A stretch of DNA of 64,000 nt from Paraburkholderia sp. BCC1884 (GTDB lineage: Bacteria > Pseudomonadota > Gammaproteobacteria > Burkholderiales > Burkholderiaceae): the NCBI RefSeq assembly GCF_900996225.1, contig NZ_CAAJGL010000079.1:496001-560000 (forward strand), given 5' to 3'. Shown here piece after piece: positions 9,317 through 17,601 of the stretch; position 1 is the stretch's first letter; every line of letters starts with the position of its first letter. The notes beneath the pieces were generated by a model, which saw only the letters and a list, made by a program, of their open reading frames with translations, did no database searches and was not told the origin of the DNA. The position numbers and the translations under genes are program-made.

Positions 9317-10705
9317 ATGAACGCACCGTCCAAAGATCCCCAACTCGAGTCGCTGAAAGTCCCGCCGCATTCGATCGAGGCCGAGCAATCGGTGCTGGGC
9401 GGCTTGCTGCTCGACAATGCTGCATGGGACCGCATCGCCGACTTCCTGTCGCAGAGCGATTTCTACCGCTACGACCACCGCCTCATCTTCGAGCACATCG
9501 GCAAGCTGATCGCGGCGACGCGCCCGGCCGACGTGATCACGGTGTACGAGGCGCTCGGCACCGCGGGCAAGGCGGAAGAGGTCGGCGGTCTCGCCTATCT
9601 GAACGCGTTGGCGCAGAACACGCCGAGCGCAGCCAATATTCGCCGCTACGCGGAAATCGTGCGCGATCGTGCGGTGTTGCGCCGGCTGGTTTCCGTGGCC
9701 GATGAGATCTCCGCCGACGCCTTCAATCCGCAGGGTAAAGAAGTTCGCCAGTTGCTGGACGAGGCCGAGTCGAAGGTTTTCTCGATCGCCGAAGACGGCG
9801 CGCGCGGCACGCAAGGCTTCCTCGAGATCGGGCCGCTGCTCACGCAGGTGGTCGAGCGCATCGACACGCTGTATCACACCGCCAATCCGAGCGATGTGAC
9901 GGGTACGCCGACCGGCTTTGTCGATCTGGATCGCATGACCTCGGGCATGCACGGCGGCGAGTTGATCATCGTCGCGGGCCGTCCGTCGATGGGTAAAACG
10001 GCGTTTTCGATGAACGTCGGCGAATACGTGGCGGTCGAGTATGGCCTGCCGGTCGCGGTGTTCTCGATGGAAATGCCGGGCTCACAGCTCACCATGCGTA
10101 TGCTCGGCTCGGTCGGCCGGCTGGACCAGCACCGCATGCGAACCGGCCGCCTGACCGACGAAGACTGGCCGAAGCTCACGCACGCCGTACAGAAAATGAG
10201 CGAAGCGCAGATTTTCATCGACGAAACCGGCGGTCTGAACCCAATGGAATTGCGCTCGCGAGCGCGCCGGCTGTCGCGTCAATGCGGCAAGCTGGGTTTG
10301 ATCATCATCGATTACTTGCAGCTGATGAGCGGGTCGTCGTCGGCCGGCGAAAACCGTGCGACCGAAATCTCGGAAATCTCGCGTTCGCTGAAAAGTCTCG
10401 CCAAAGAGCTCGACGTGCCCGTGATTGCTTTGTCCCAGCTCAACCGCGGTCTCGAGCAACGTCCGAACAAGCGACCGATCATGTCGGACTTGCGCGAATC
10501 CGGCGCTATCGAGCAGGATGCCGACGTGATCCTGTTCATTTACCGCGACGAAGTCTACAACCCGGACAGCCCGGACAAAGGCACGGCCGAGATCATCATC
10601 GGTAAACAGCGTAATGGTCCGATCGGGCCTGTTCGGCTCACGTTCCATGGTCAATTCACGAAGTTCGATAATTTTGCCGGCGCGCAGAATTTCTATAGCG
10701 ACTAG
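9317..10705 (+). CDS. dnaB: Replicative DNA helicase DnaB
   Basis: The 462-residue protein is the hexameric 5'-3' helicase of the replication fork. The N-terminal domain starts PPHSIEAEQSVLGGLLLDN, and the RecA-like motor has Walker A GRPSMGKT at residues 221-228. Walker B is LIIIDYLQLMS, and the H3/H4 segments include IALSQLNRGLEQRPNKRP and SDLRESGAIEQDADVI. Length and motif order are complete, with no intein. The placement after rplI is the usual one in Burkholderiales. Confidence 0.98.
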   Translation: MNAPSKDPQLESLKVPPHSIEAEQSVLGGLLLDNAAWDRIADFLSQSDFYRYDHRLIFEHIGKLIAATRPADVITVYEALGTAGKAEEVGGLAYLNALAQNTPSAANIRRYAEIVRDRAVLRRLVSVADEISADAFNPQGKEVRQLLDEAESKVFSIAEDGARGTQGFLEIGPLLTQVVERIDTLYHTANPSDVTGTPTGFVDLDRMTSGMHGGELIIVAGRPSMGKTAFSMNVGEYVAVEYGLPVAVFSMEMPGSQLTMRMLGSVGRLDQHRMRTGRLTDEDWPKLTHAVQKMSEAQIFIDETGGLNPMELRSRARRLSRQCGKLGLIIIDYLQLMSGSSSAGENRATEISEISRSLKSLAKELDVPVIALSQLNRGLEQRPNKRPIMSDLRESGAIEQDADVILFIYRDEVYNPDSPDKGTAEIIIGKQRNGPIGPVRLTFHGQFTKFDNFAGAQNFYSD

Positions 10706-10717
10706 GCGGAAAAGGAA

Positions 10718-10736
10718 AGAGGCACGTCGTGCCTCT
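10718..10736 (+). terminator. Small hairpin after dnaB
   Basis: AGAGGCAC (10718-10725) and GTGCCTCT (10729-10736) form a perfect 8-bp stem with a 3-base loop, 12 bases after the dnaB stop. No real T-run follows, so termination may be partial. Confidence 0.4.
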
Positions 10737-10833
10737 GTTGTAATGCTGATTTCCAAAGTGCGGCCTGGGTCCTGCACCGGTACAATGTGGCGGTTTTATG
10801 TCAGCCATAATGTGACCAATTTTCGGGATTCCA

Positions 10834-11460
10834 ATGTTCGGTCGATTCATGCCCACCGAGGGCAAGTTCTTTGAAATCTTCAATGCACACGCAGCGTGCA
10901 TCGTCTCTGCAAGCCACGAACTCGAACTGCTGATCGACAATCTGCAAGACGCAGAGACCCACAAGCAGAACGTGCAAAAAGCCGAGAAGGCCGCTGACAA
11001 GCTTACGCACGAAACCATCGACCTGCTGCACAAGACCTTCATCACGCCGCTCGACCGCGACGAGATCCACAAGCTGATCACCACGATGGACGACATCCTC
11101 GACCTGATGGAGGACGTCGCCACCGCCATTTCGCTGTACGACGTGCAGGCCGTGACCTCCGAGGCGAGCCAGCTGGCGCACATCTGCACGGCGACCTCCG
11201 AGCGCGTGCAGTTCGCCGTGAGTCTGCTGTCGGACATGAAGCAGGCGAGCCAGATCCTGAAGGCCTGCGAGGACATTGACCGGCTGGAGTCGGAAGCCGA
11301 CCGCGTGCTGCGCTCGGCCATGTCGAAACTGTTCCGCGAAGAAGACAACGTCAAGACCCTGATCAAGCTGAAGGCAATTTACGAATTGCTCGAGACGATC
11401 ACGGACAAATGTGAAGATGTAGCGAACATCATCGAAGGCATCGTGCTGGAAAACGCATAA
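10834..11460 (+). CDS. DUF47 (PhoU-like) phosphate transport accessory protein
   Basis: The 208-residue, largely helical cytosolic protein belongs to the DUF47/PhoU-like family. Family segments include FFEIFNAHAACIVSASHELE, HETIDLLHKTFITPLDRDEI and DILDLMEDVATAISLY, and the C-terminal ETITDKCEDVANIIEGIVLE with its metal-binding acidic residues. Its stop codon shares one base with the start of the Pit transporter gene (TAATG). Such pairs are common, and the DUF47 member is thought to control or couple the transporter. An in-frame ATG five codons later is a possible alternative start. Confidence 0.93.
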   Translation: MFGRFMPTEGKFFEIFNAHAACIVSASHELELLIDNLQDAETHKQNVQKAEKAADKLTHETIDLLHKTFITPLDRDEIHKLITTMDDILDLMEDVATAISLYDVQAVTSEASQLAHICTATSERVQFAVSLLSDMKQASQILKACEDIDRLESEADRVLRSAMSKLFREEDNVKTLIKLKAIYELLETITDKCEDVANIIEGIVLENA

Positions 11461-12470
11461 TGCAATCGATACAACTCGCCATCTGGGTCGTTGCCGGCCT
11501 GGTCGCCGTCGCGCTGATCTTCGACTTCATGAACGGTTTTCACGACGCGGCGAACTCCATCGCCACGGTCGTCTCGACTGGCGTGCTGAAGCCGCAGCAG
11601 GCGGTCGCCTTTGCAGCGGCGTTCAACGTCATCGCGTATTTCGTGTTCCACCTGAAGGTGGCGGCGACTGTCGGCAAGGGCACGATCGACCCGAATATCG
11701 TCGACCATTACGTGATTTTCGGCGCGCTCGTCGGGGCAATTGGCTGGAACATCATCACCTGGCACTACGGCATTCCGTCGAGTTCGTCGCATGCGCTGAT
11801 CGGCGGACTGGTGGGCGCGGCGCTTGCCAAGTCGGGCTGGGGCTCGCTCAATTTCGATGGCCTGATGAAGACGGTAGCTTTCATCTTCATCTCGCCGCTG
11901 CTTGGCTTCGTGCTCGGCTCGTTTTTCATGCTGCTGGTGTCGTGGATCTACTTCCGTACGCCGCCGAGCAAGGTCGACCGCCGCTTCCGGCGTCTGCAAC
12001 TGGTGTCCGCGGGCTTGTACAGCCTTGGGCACGGCGGCAACGACGCGCAGAAAACCATCGGCATTATCTGGATGCTGCTGATCGCGACCGGCTACGCATC
12101 GTCGTTCGCCGATGCGCCGCCGCTGTGGGTGATCGGCGGCTGCTATCTGTCGATGGGGATCGGCACACTGTTCGGCGGCTGGCGAATCGTCCGCACGATG
12201 GGTCAGAAGATCACCAAGCTCAAGCCGGTTGGCGGTTTTTGCGCGGAATCGGGCGGGGCGATCACGTTGTTCACCGCCTCGTGGCTCGGAATTCCCGTGT
12301 CAACCACGCATACGATCACCGGCGCGATCGTCGGCGTCGGCGCTACGCAGAAGCTGAGCGCAGTGCGTTGGGGCGTGGCCGGCAACATCGTCTGGGCATG
12401 GATTCTAACGATTCCGGCCTCCGCTGCGCTCTCCGCGGTGGGCTGGTGGCTCGGCCATCGTTTCCTGTAA
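11460..12470 (+). CDS. pit: Inorganic phosphate transporter, PiT family
   Basis: The 336-residue inner-membrane protein is a low-affinity, proton-coupled phosphate (metal-phosphate) transporter. It carries the two inverted-repeat signatures of the family: DFMNGFHDAANSIATVVSTG near residues 21-40 and SLGHGGNDAQKTIGIIWMLL in the second half. Around ten hydrophobic segments are visible. It is translationally coupled to the DUF47 gene. At 336 residues it is of the short PiT type, without the long central loop of E. coli PitA. Confidence 0.95.
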   Translation: MQSIQLAIWVVAGLVAVALIFDFMNGFHDAANSIATVVSTGVLKPQQAVAFAAAFNVIAYFVFHLKVAATVGKGTIDPNIVDHYVIFGALVGAIGWNIITWHYGIPSSSSHALIGGLVGAALAKSGWGSLNFDGLMKTVAFIFISPLLGFVLGSFFMLLVSWIYFRTPPSKVDRRFRRLQLVSAGLYSLGHGGNDAQKTIGIIWMLLIATGYASSFADAPPLWVIGGCYLSMGIGTLFGGWRIVRTMGQKITKLKPVGGFCAESGGAITLFTASWLGIPVSTTHTITGAIVGVGATQKLSAVRWGVAGNIVWAWILTIPASAALSAVGWWLGHRFL

Positions 12471-12542
12471 GCCTGCAAGCATTCAAACGTGCCAGCGCGG
12501 CGGGCAACCCGCGCTGTTCGCACAGCCAGGCGCGTCGCTTAA

Positions 12543-12557
12543 ATCAGATCAGATCAG
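12543..12557. repeat. Pentanucleotide repeat (ATCAG)x3 over a stop codon
   Basis: Three exact ATCAG units cover the 3' end of the minus-strand SDR gene, whose TGA stop is at 12549-12551. Loss or gain of one unit would shift the frame at the last codons and change the C-terminus. Confidence 0.75.
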
Positions 12558-13355
12558 CGGCGCGCTGCCTCCATCCATCGGGACGATTGCGCCCGTCACG
12601 TAGCTCGCGCGGCGGCTTGCCAGAAACAGGGCGACGTCGGCGATTTCCTCCGGTTTAGCGTAGCGTCCGAGCGGCACTTTGGCCTGGCCGCGTGCCAGCG
12701 CTTCCGCACTCTCGATACCTTGCTGCGTCGCCTCCAGCTTGACCGCTTCCTCGATGCGCTCGGTCAGCGTCGCCCCCGGATTGATCGCGTTGATGCGGAT
12801 GCCGTAGCGCGCGTAGTAGTGCGCGAGGCCTACGGTGGCCAGCATTAAAGCCGCGTTCGCCGCACCGCCGGCGATATGGATATCGCTCGCGATCTTGCCG
12901 CCCATGCCGATGATATTGACGATCGTCCCCGGCGTGCCGCCGTTGCCGGCTTTTGCCCGCTCGGCCATGCGCCGCAGCACTTCCTGCTGCGGGTAGATGT
13001 AGGGAAAATACTTCGCTTCCATGGTGGCGCGGAAGGCGTCGGCGTCGAGCGTTTCCGGGTCGTAGCGACGCGCCGCGCCGGCGCTGTTGATCAGCACGTC
13101 GATCGGGCCGACGGCGGTGCTGACTTCCTCGACGATATCGGCGGCGCTGTGCGGCTCGTGCAGGTCGGCGCGAGTCCGGTGCACGTGCAGTCCTTCCTGC
13201 TTCAACTGCTCATAGGCGCGTGCGAGATTGGCCGGATCGCGCGAGACGATCGCGACTTTTGCGCCTTCCTGGGCGAACGCCCGGGCGCAGGCAAGCCCGA
13301 TTCCCTTGCTACCGCCCGTGATCAGCACCACTTTGTCTTTCAGTCCGAGGTCCAT
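12549..13355 (-). CDS. SDR-fold protein lacking the YxxxK catalytic pair
   Basis: The 268-residue product has a full short-chain dehydrogenase/reductase fold. Cofactor motif TGGSKGIG is at residues 13-20, the NAG-equivalent INSAGA at 89-94, the cofactor-binding INPG at 191-194 and the C-terminal VPMDGGSAP. Where classical SDRs have Ser and then Tyr-x3-Lys, it reads NIIGMGG (147-153) and GGAAN (163-167), so Tyr is Gly163 and Lys is Asn167. It may bind NAD(P) without classical SDR chemistry. The start at 13355 begins the conserved domain. It converges on pit and stands alone; no substrate can be proposed. Confidence 0.88.
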   Translation of the reverse strand: MDLGLKDKVVLITGGSKGIGLACARAFAQEGAKVAIVSRDPANLARAYEQLKQEGLHVHRTRADLHEPHSAADIVEEVSTAVGPIDVLINSAGAARRYDPETLDADAFRATMEAKYFPYIYPQQEVLRRMAERAKAGNGGTPGTIVNIIGMGGKIASDIHIAGGAANAALMLATVGLAHYYARYGIRINAINPGATLTERIEEAVKLEATQQGIESAEALARGQAKVPLGRYAKPEEIADVALFLASRRASYVTGAIVPMDGGSAPLI

Positions 13356-13473
13356 CGTCACCACCCGCTGTCGGAAGAATATCGATGACGATAGCAGATC
13401 GGTGGCGGGGCGGTGAGAGGGCGTTTGCGGTGCCTTGCGCAAAGGGTGTCAGGCGGGGCGGCGCTATGGTTCG

Positions 13474-14586
13474 TCAGAAACTGCCGTTGGCGAAGCGGGC
13501 GATCGGGTCGTCGTTGGTCTGGGTGGGCGCGGGCGTCCCGCGCGACGCCGTCGAGGCGCGCATGATCTGCACGCTGCCATTGTCGTCGGTTTGCTGCGCC
13601 TGGCGGGCTTGACGCGCTGCCACGGCGGCGGGCGGCGGCGGCTCGAAGGCGTCGGCGGCGGCATCGATCGGATCGGGCGCGCGGGCTGTCGCAGAGGGCG
13701 CGGCGGAGCGCGGCGCCGTCGGCGCTGCCGCTGCTTGTGACGTTGAACTACCGGTAGCCTCATACGCACTGGCTTGAGTGGCCGGAACCGGCGTCGGCGC
13801 TACCGCGCCGGCCGCGCGCGCCTGGATTTGCGCCGCGCTCATGCCGGGCGGTGGCGGTTCAAACGGATCGGCCTGAGGCGGCGCGGCGGTCGCGGTCGTG
13901 GCCATCGTCGGCGCGGGCTGGGCTGCCGCGGCGGTCAACGGCGAGCGCGGCGCCGTCTGCGCCACCGGTACGACCGGCGTGACCCGCTCGGGTTGCGGCG
14001 CTGCAGCCTGATAGCTGGGTGTATCGAACGGTTGAGGCATAGCAGCCGGCGCTGCCACACGCCGAATTCCGTCGAACCGCTTGGCCCAATACGGATTGGT
14101 CAAATAATCGAGCCGCACCGTGCCACCCGTGGACGGTGCATTGACGAAGCGCAGCTTGCCCACGTAAATGCCGACGTGCGAATGCGCGCGCCCGGTCGTG
14201 TTGAAGAAAATCAGATCGCCCGGCGCGACTTCATCCGGCTCGATCGATTCCCCGCGACCGCTCATGTCGGCCGTCGTGCGCGGCAGATTCACCGACGCCG
14301 CACGCGAGACGACATAGCGAACCAGACCGCTGCAATCGAAACCGCTATCCGGCGTATTGCCACCCCAACGGTATGGAATGCCGACCAGCGACATCGCCTG
14401 AATCGAGATTTCCTCGCGCCCGATACTGTGGTCGACGAAATTCGGAAAGCCCGGCGGCGGCGCGTGATACGCGCCGTTCGCCACGACGATCGAGCCGCCC
14501 GCACCGCGCGACGACGTCTTCTGCGGGGCGCCGGCACAAGCGGCGAGCAGCAGAACGGTCAGCAGCGAAAAGGCGAGTCGGCGCAT
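13474..14586 (-). CDS. NlpC/P60 (C40) peptidoglycan hydrolase lipoprotein
   Basis: The 370-residue protein begins with a lipoprotein signal ending in the lipobox LLAAC (acylated Cys17). The NlpC/P60 domain covers about residues 60-175. It has WGGNTPDSGFDCSGLVRYV with catalytic Cys85 and AHSHVGIYVG with catalytic His137. Such enzymes cut D-Glu-diaminopimelate bonds in cell-wall peptides. The second half is a long Pro/Ala/Thr-rich region in which FEPPPP occurs twice (near residues 241 and 313), each time followed by an Ala/Gln/Arg-rich stretch. This tail is not part of the family and may span the periplasm or the wall. The start at 14586 gives a proper signal peptide. Confidence 0.9.
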   Translation of the reverse strand: MRRLAFSLLTVLLLAACAGAPQKTSSRGAGGSIVVANGAYHAPPPGFPNFVDHSIGREEISIQAMSLVGIPYRWGGNTPDSGFDCSGLVRYVVSRAASVNLPRTTADMSGRGESIEPDEVAPGDLIFFNTTGRAHSHVGIYVGKLRFVNAPSTGGTVRLDYLTNPYWAKRFDGIRRVAAPAAMPQPFDTPSYQAAAPQPERVTPVVPVAQTAPRSPLTAAAAQPAPTMATTATAAPPQADPFEPPPPGMSAAQIQARAAGAVAPTPVPATQASAYEATGSSTSQAAAAPTAPRSAAPSATARAPDPIDAAADAFEPPPPAAVAARQARQAQQTDDNGSVQIMRASTASRGTPAPTQTNDDPIARFANGSF

Positions 14587-14729
14587 GAAGACGAGGCGAG
14601 CGGTAAACGCTCGTTTAATGACGGTCGATTTCGGGATGGTAGCCGTCGAACATCGCTGCGGCAAGAATTCTTCACAATTTACTTGAAGTTCCAGCGCTAA
14701 GTGTGGCCCGACCAGCACGAACCGGCATG

Positions 14730-14763
14730 AAAAAAGCCGCCTCCGGATGACTCCGGACGCGGC
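14730..14763 (-). terminator. Rho-independent terminator of the phoH-like gene
   Basis: Read on the minus strand, a 12-bp stem with one mismatch (GCCGCGTCCGGA pairing with TCCGGAGGCGGC) is followed by six T at 14735-14730. It begins 28 bases after the stop of the PIN-PhoH gene. Confidence 0.85.
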
Positions 14764-14790
14764 TTCGACTACAAGCTAACTAGCTGAAAC

Positions 14791-16647
14791 TTAAAGAATT
14801 TCCGACGCGTAATCCGCCAGACGCGAACGCTCGCCGCGCGCCAGCGTCACGTGCCCGCTGTGCGCCCAACCCTTGAATCGGTCGACCACGTAGGTCAAGC
14901 CCGAACTGCCTTCGGTCAGGTACGGCGTGTCGATCTGCGCGATGTTGCCCAGACAGATGATCTTCGTGCCCGGACCCGCGCGCGTGACCAGCGTCTTCAT
15001 CTGCTTCGGCGTCAGGTTCTGCGCCTCGTCGATGATCAGATACTTGTCGACGAACGTGCGGCCGCGCATGAAGTTCATGCTCTTGACCTTCAGGCGCGAG
15101 CGGATCAGTTCCTGCGTCGCGGCGCGGCCCCATTCGCCGGCGGCGTCGTCGGTTTTCTGCAGGACTTCGAGGTTGTCGTCGAATGCACCCATCCACGGCT
15201 GCATTTTTTCCTCTTCCGTACCCGGCAGGAAGCCGATGTCTTCACCGACCGGCACCGTGGCGCGCGTCACGATGATCTCGTTGTAACGCTTGTCGTCCAG
15301 CACCTGCGCGAGACCGGCGGCCAGCGCCACCAGCGTCTTGCCGGTACCGGCCTGACCGAGCAGCGTGACGAAGTCGATCTCCGGATTCATCAACAGATTC
15401 AGCGCGAAGTTCTGCTCGCGATTGCGCGCCGTGATGCCCCACACGTTGTTCTTGTGGTGGCCGTAGTCACGCAGCGTTTGCAGCAGCGCCGTCTTGCCGT
15501 TCAACTCGCGCACCAGCGCGTGAAACGCCGGTTCACCGTTTTGCGGCTCGAGGTAGACGAACTCGTTGACCAGCATCGACGCGCACAGCGGACCCGTCAC
15601 CCGGTAATACGTGGTGCCGGTTTTGGTGTCCTGCCAGCTCTCCATGCCCTGCGCGTGCTTGGTCCAGAAATCCTGCGGCAGCGCGCGGATGCCGGAATAC
15701 AGCAGATCGCTGTCTTCGAGCACCTGGTCGTTGAAGTAGTCTTCGGCGGGCAGACCGAGCGCATGCGCCTTGATGCGCATGTTGATGTCTTTCGACACCA
15801 GCACGACCTGGCGATCCGGCCGGTCGCGTTGCAACGCACGCACCACGCCGAGGATCTGGTTGTCGGCCTTGCCTTCGGGCAGACCTTCCACCGGTTCGAT
15901 GGTAGCCAGCGTGGTCTGGAAGAACAGACGTCCGGACGCCTCGCGGCTACCCAGACGGGCGAGCGAAATGCCGTCGGAGATATTGCCGGCGTTGGCAACC
16001 AGCGCGTCCAGCGTGCGGCTCACCTGACGCGCGTTACGCGCGACTTCCGACATGCCTTTCTTGTGGTTGTCGAGTTCTTCCAACGTCATCATCGGCAGAT
16101 AGACGTCGTGTTCCTCGAAACGGAACAGGCAGCTTGGATCGTGCATCAGCACGTTCGTGTCGAGCACGAAGAGCTTCTGGACTTCAACCGGATCGGTGCT
16201 CGAACTGCGTTTCTTGCTGGTGCCGCGCGAAGTGGGCGCGACGGCCGCGGGCGTCGCGGCTTCGGCCTGCTTCGCGCTCGGCGCGCGCGCGACTACCGGC
16301 TGCGCGGGCGCGGCCGGTTCGGCTTGCGGGCGGGCGGCAGGAACGGGTTGCAACAAGGCAGCCGTCTGCTTCAACTTGCGACGGGGCGCCGGCGCGGCTT
16401 GCTCGCCGGACGCGGAAGCAGTAGCAGCAGCCGACGACGCCGGCACGGGGCGCAAGGTGGTCGCGGCATTCGCGGCGTGCGTCATGGGCGTAGCGACATT
16501 GGCGCGGCCGAAGTCGGCCGACTCTGCGGCTTCCCCGACGCCAGCCTGTTTCTTCGCGGCGGAGCGCGCCGGAGTGGCGGCTTTGGCCTTGTATTCGTCA
16601 GGCGGCAGAAGATTGCCGAGCTTGCTGGGGGGAGTAGGCAAAGGCAT
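14791..16647 (-). CDS. PIN domain-PhoH ATPase fusion protein
   Basis: The 618-residue protein joins a PIN ribonuclease-like domain to a PhoH-family ATPase. An unstructured Ala/Pro/Lys-rich N-terminal region covers residues 20-150. The PIN domain starts at 158 (KLFVLDTNVLMHDPSCLF) and has further acidic residues in LEELDNHKKG and LVSKDINMRIKA. The PhoH domain has Walker A GQAGTGKT at 431-438 and Walker B YLIIDEAQN at 537-545, then GSSGLTYVVDRFKGW. PIN-PhoH (PhoH2-type) proteins act as ATP-dependent RNA-cleaving or unwinding enzymes. A GAGGG site lies 6 bases before MPLPTPPSKLG, which fixes the start. The next gene upstream on this strand is bcp, from which a terminator separates it. Confidence 0.92.
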   Translation of the reverse strand: MPLPTPPSKLGNLLPPDEYKAKAATPARSAAKKQAGVGEAAESADFGRANVATPMTHAANAATTLRPVPASSAAATASASGEQAAPAPRRKLKQTAALLQPVPAARPQAEPAAPAQPVVARAPSAKQAEAATPAAVAPTSRGTSKKRSSSTDPVEVQKLFVLDTNVLMHDPSCLFRFEEHDVYLPMMTLEELDNHKKGMSEVARNARQVSRTLDALVANAGNISDGISLARLGSREASGRLFFQTTLATIEPVEGLPEGKADNQILGVVRALQRDRPDRQVVLVSKDINMRIKAHALGLPAEDYFNDQVLEDSDLLYSGIRALPQDFWTKHAQGMESWQDTKTGTTYYRVTGPLCASMLVNEFVYLEPQNGEPAFHALVRELNGKTALLQTLRDYGHHKNNVWGITARNREQNFALNLLMNPEIDFVTLLGQAGTGKTLVALAAGLAQVLDDKRYNEIIVTRATVPVGEDIGFLPGTEEEKMQPWMGAFDDNLEVLQKTDDAAGEWGRAATQELIRSRLKVKSMNFMRGRTFVDKYLIIDEAQNLTPKQMKTLVTRAGPGTKIICLGNIAQIDTPYLTEGSSGLTYVVDRFKGWAHSGHVTLARGERSRLADYASEIL

Positions 16648-16833
16648 GGTTTCCCTCGAATTTATCGGGTCGCATTTCGTGCGCCGCCTGTCGCATTCTG
16701 CAGGTGCCAGTGAGTGCGCACGCAGTTTGCGCCCGGAGGCGCGCATTCGGTCTAGAGATGCCGTTTCGCCTTGTCTTCGATCGGCTCCTTAACGGAAGCG
16801 CGTGGCCGGGTGAACGGACGGCTGCGCGCAATT

Positions 16834-16869
16834 AAAAAAGCCGCCGCCCCGACGTACGGGGCAAGCGGC
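16834..16869 (-). terminator. Rho-independent terminator after bcp
   Basis: On the minus strand GCCGC, two unpaired T, GCCCCG, a 5-base loop, CGGGGC, one unpaired G and GCGGC are followed by six T (16839-16834). It lies about 130 bases past the bcp stop and ahead of the PIN-PhoH gene. Confidence 0.85.
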
Positions 16870-17000
16870 TCGCTTTCAGCACTCGCGTTGCACCTCACGA
16901 CTCCGACGGAACCCGTGAAACGGGAAACGGCCGTCAAGTCAGGCGCAGTGGCGAAAAGTTCGGGTGGACAGGCACTCATTGAAAACCAATATAACGCGCC

Positions 17001-17462
17001 TCACAGCGCTTGTACAGCTTCCAGAATATCGTCGACGTGGCCCGGTACTTTTACGCCACGCCACTCCTGACGAAGCACACCTTCGGCGTCGATGAGGAAG
17101 GTGGAACGCTCGATTCCCCGTACTTCCTTGCCATACATTTTCTTCATTTTGATGACGTTGAAGAGCGCGCACAGATTTTCTTCCGGATCCGAGATCAGCG
17201 GGAACGGCAGTTCGAGTTTCGCCTTGAAGTTGTCATGCGAGCGCAGGCTGTCGCGCGACACGCCGAGGATTTCCGCGCCGGCCTTGGTGAACTTAGGATA
17301 CAGATCGCGGAATTGCAGACCTTCGGTCGTGCAGCCCGGCGTGTTGTCCTTCGGGTAGAAATACAGCACCACCTTCTTGCCCCGCAGCTTGGACAGCGTG
17401 ATCTCGCCACCGGTAGCGGGGGCGGTGAAATCGGGGATGGGTTGGTCGACTGCGATGGGCAC
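17001..17462 (-). CDS. bcp: Thioredoxin-dependent thiol peroxidase (Bcp/PrxQ)
   Basis: The 153-residue peroxiredoxin reduces hydroperoxides using thioredoxin. The peroxidatic Cys44 lies in KDNTPGCTTEGLQFRDLY, with Arg in GVSRDS. The second cysteine found five residues later in E. coli Bcp is absent (Gly-Leu-Gln instead); the only other Cys is Cys98 in NLCALF. It is therefore probably a 1-Cys type, or uses Cys98. The start is a GTG at 17462 with GGAG 6 bases upstream, and no ATG fits the family N-terminus PIAVDQPIPDFTAPAT. It follows arnD on the same strand after 139 bases. Confidence 0.93.
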   Translation of the reverse strand: MPIAVDQPIPDFTAPATGGEITLSKLRGKKVVLYFYPKDNTPGCTTEGLQFRDLYPKFTKAGAEILGVSRDSLRSHDNFKAKLELPFPLISDPEENLCALFNVIKMKKMYGKEVRGIERSTFLIDAEGVLRQEWRGVKVPGHVDDILEAVQAL

Positions 17463-17601
17463 GAGGTTCTCCGGTTGTTATGGCCGGCGCCGGAGCATTG
17501 CGGCGGCGTCGGCCTGGCGTCGAGGCTGGGGGAGGTCGGCCGGCGCGCGGCGGACACTCGCGCGGCGGCTGGGTCGTCAGGGCCGACGGTCGCCTGGCCA
17601 G

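Noticed and set aside
14851..16713. A 620-codon plus-strand open frame opposite the PIN-PhoH gene
   Set aside because: Mirror frame with Arg/His/Gln-biased composition; the minus-strand gene has all family motifs.
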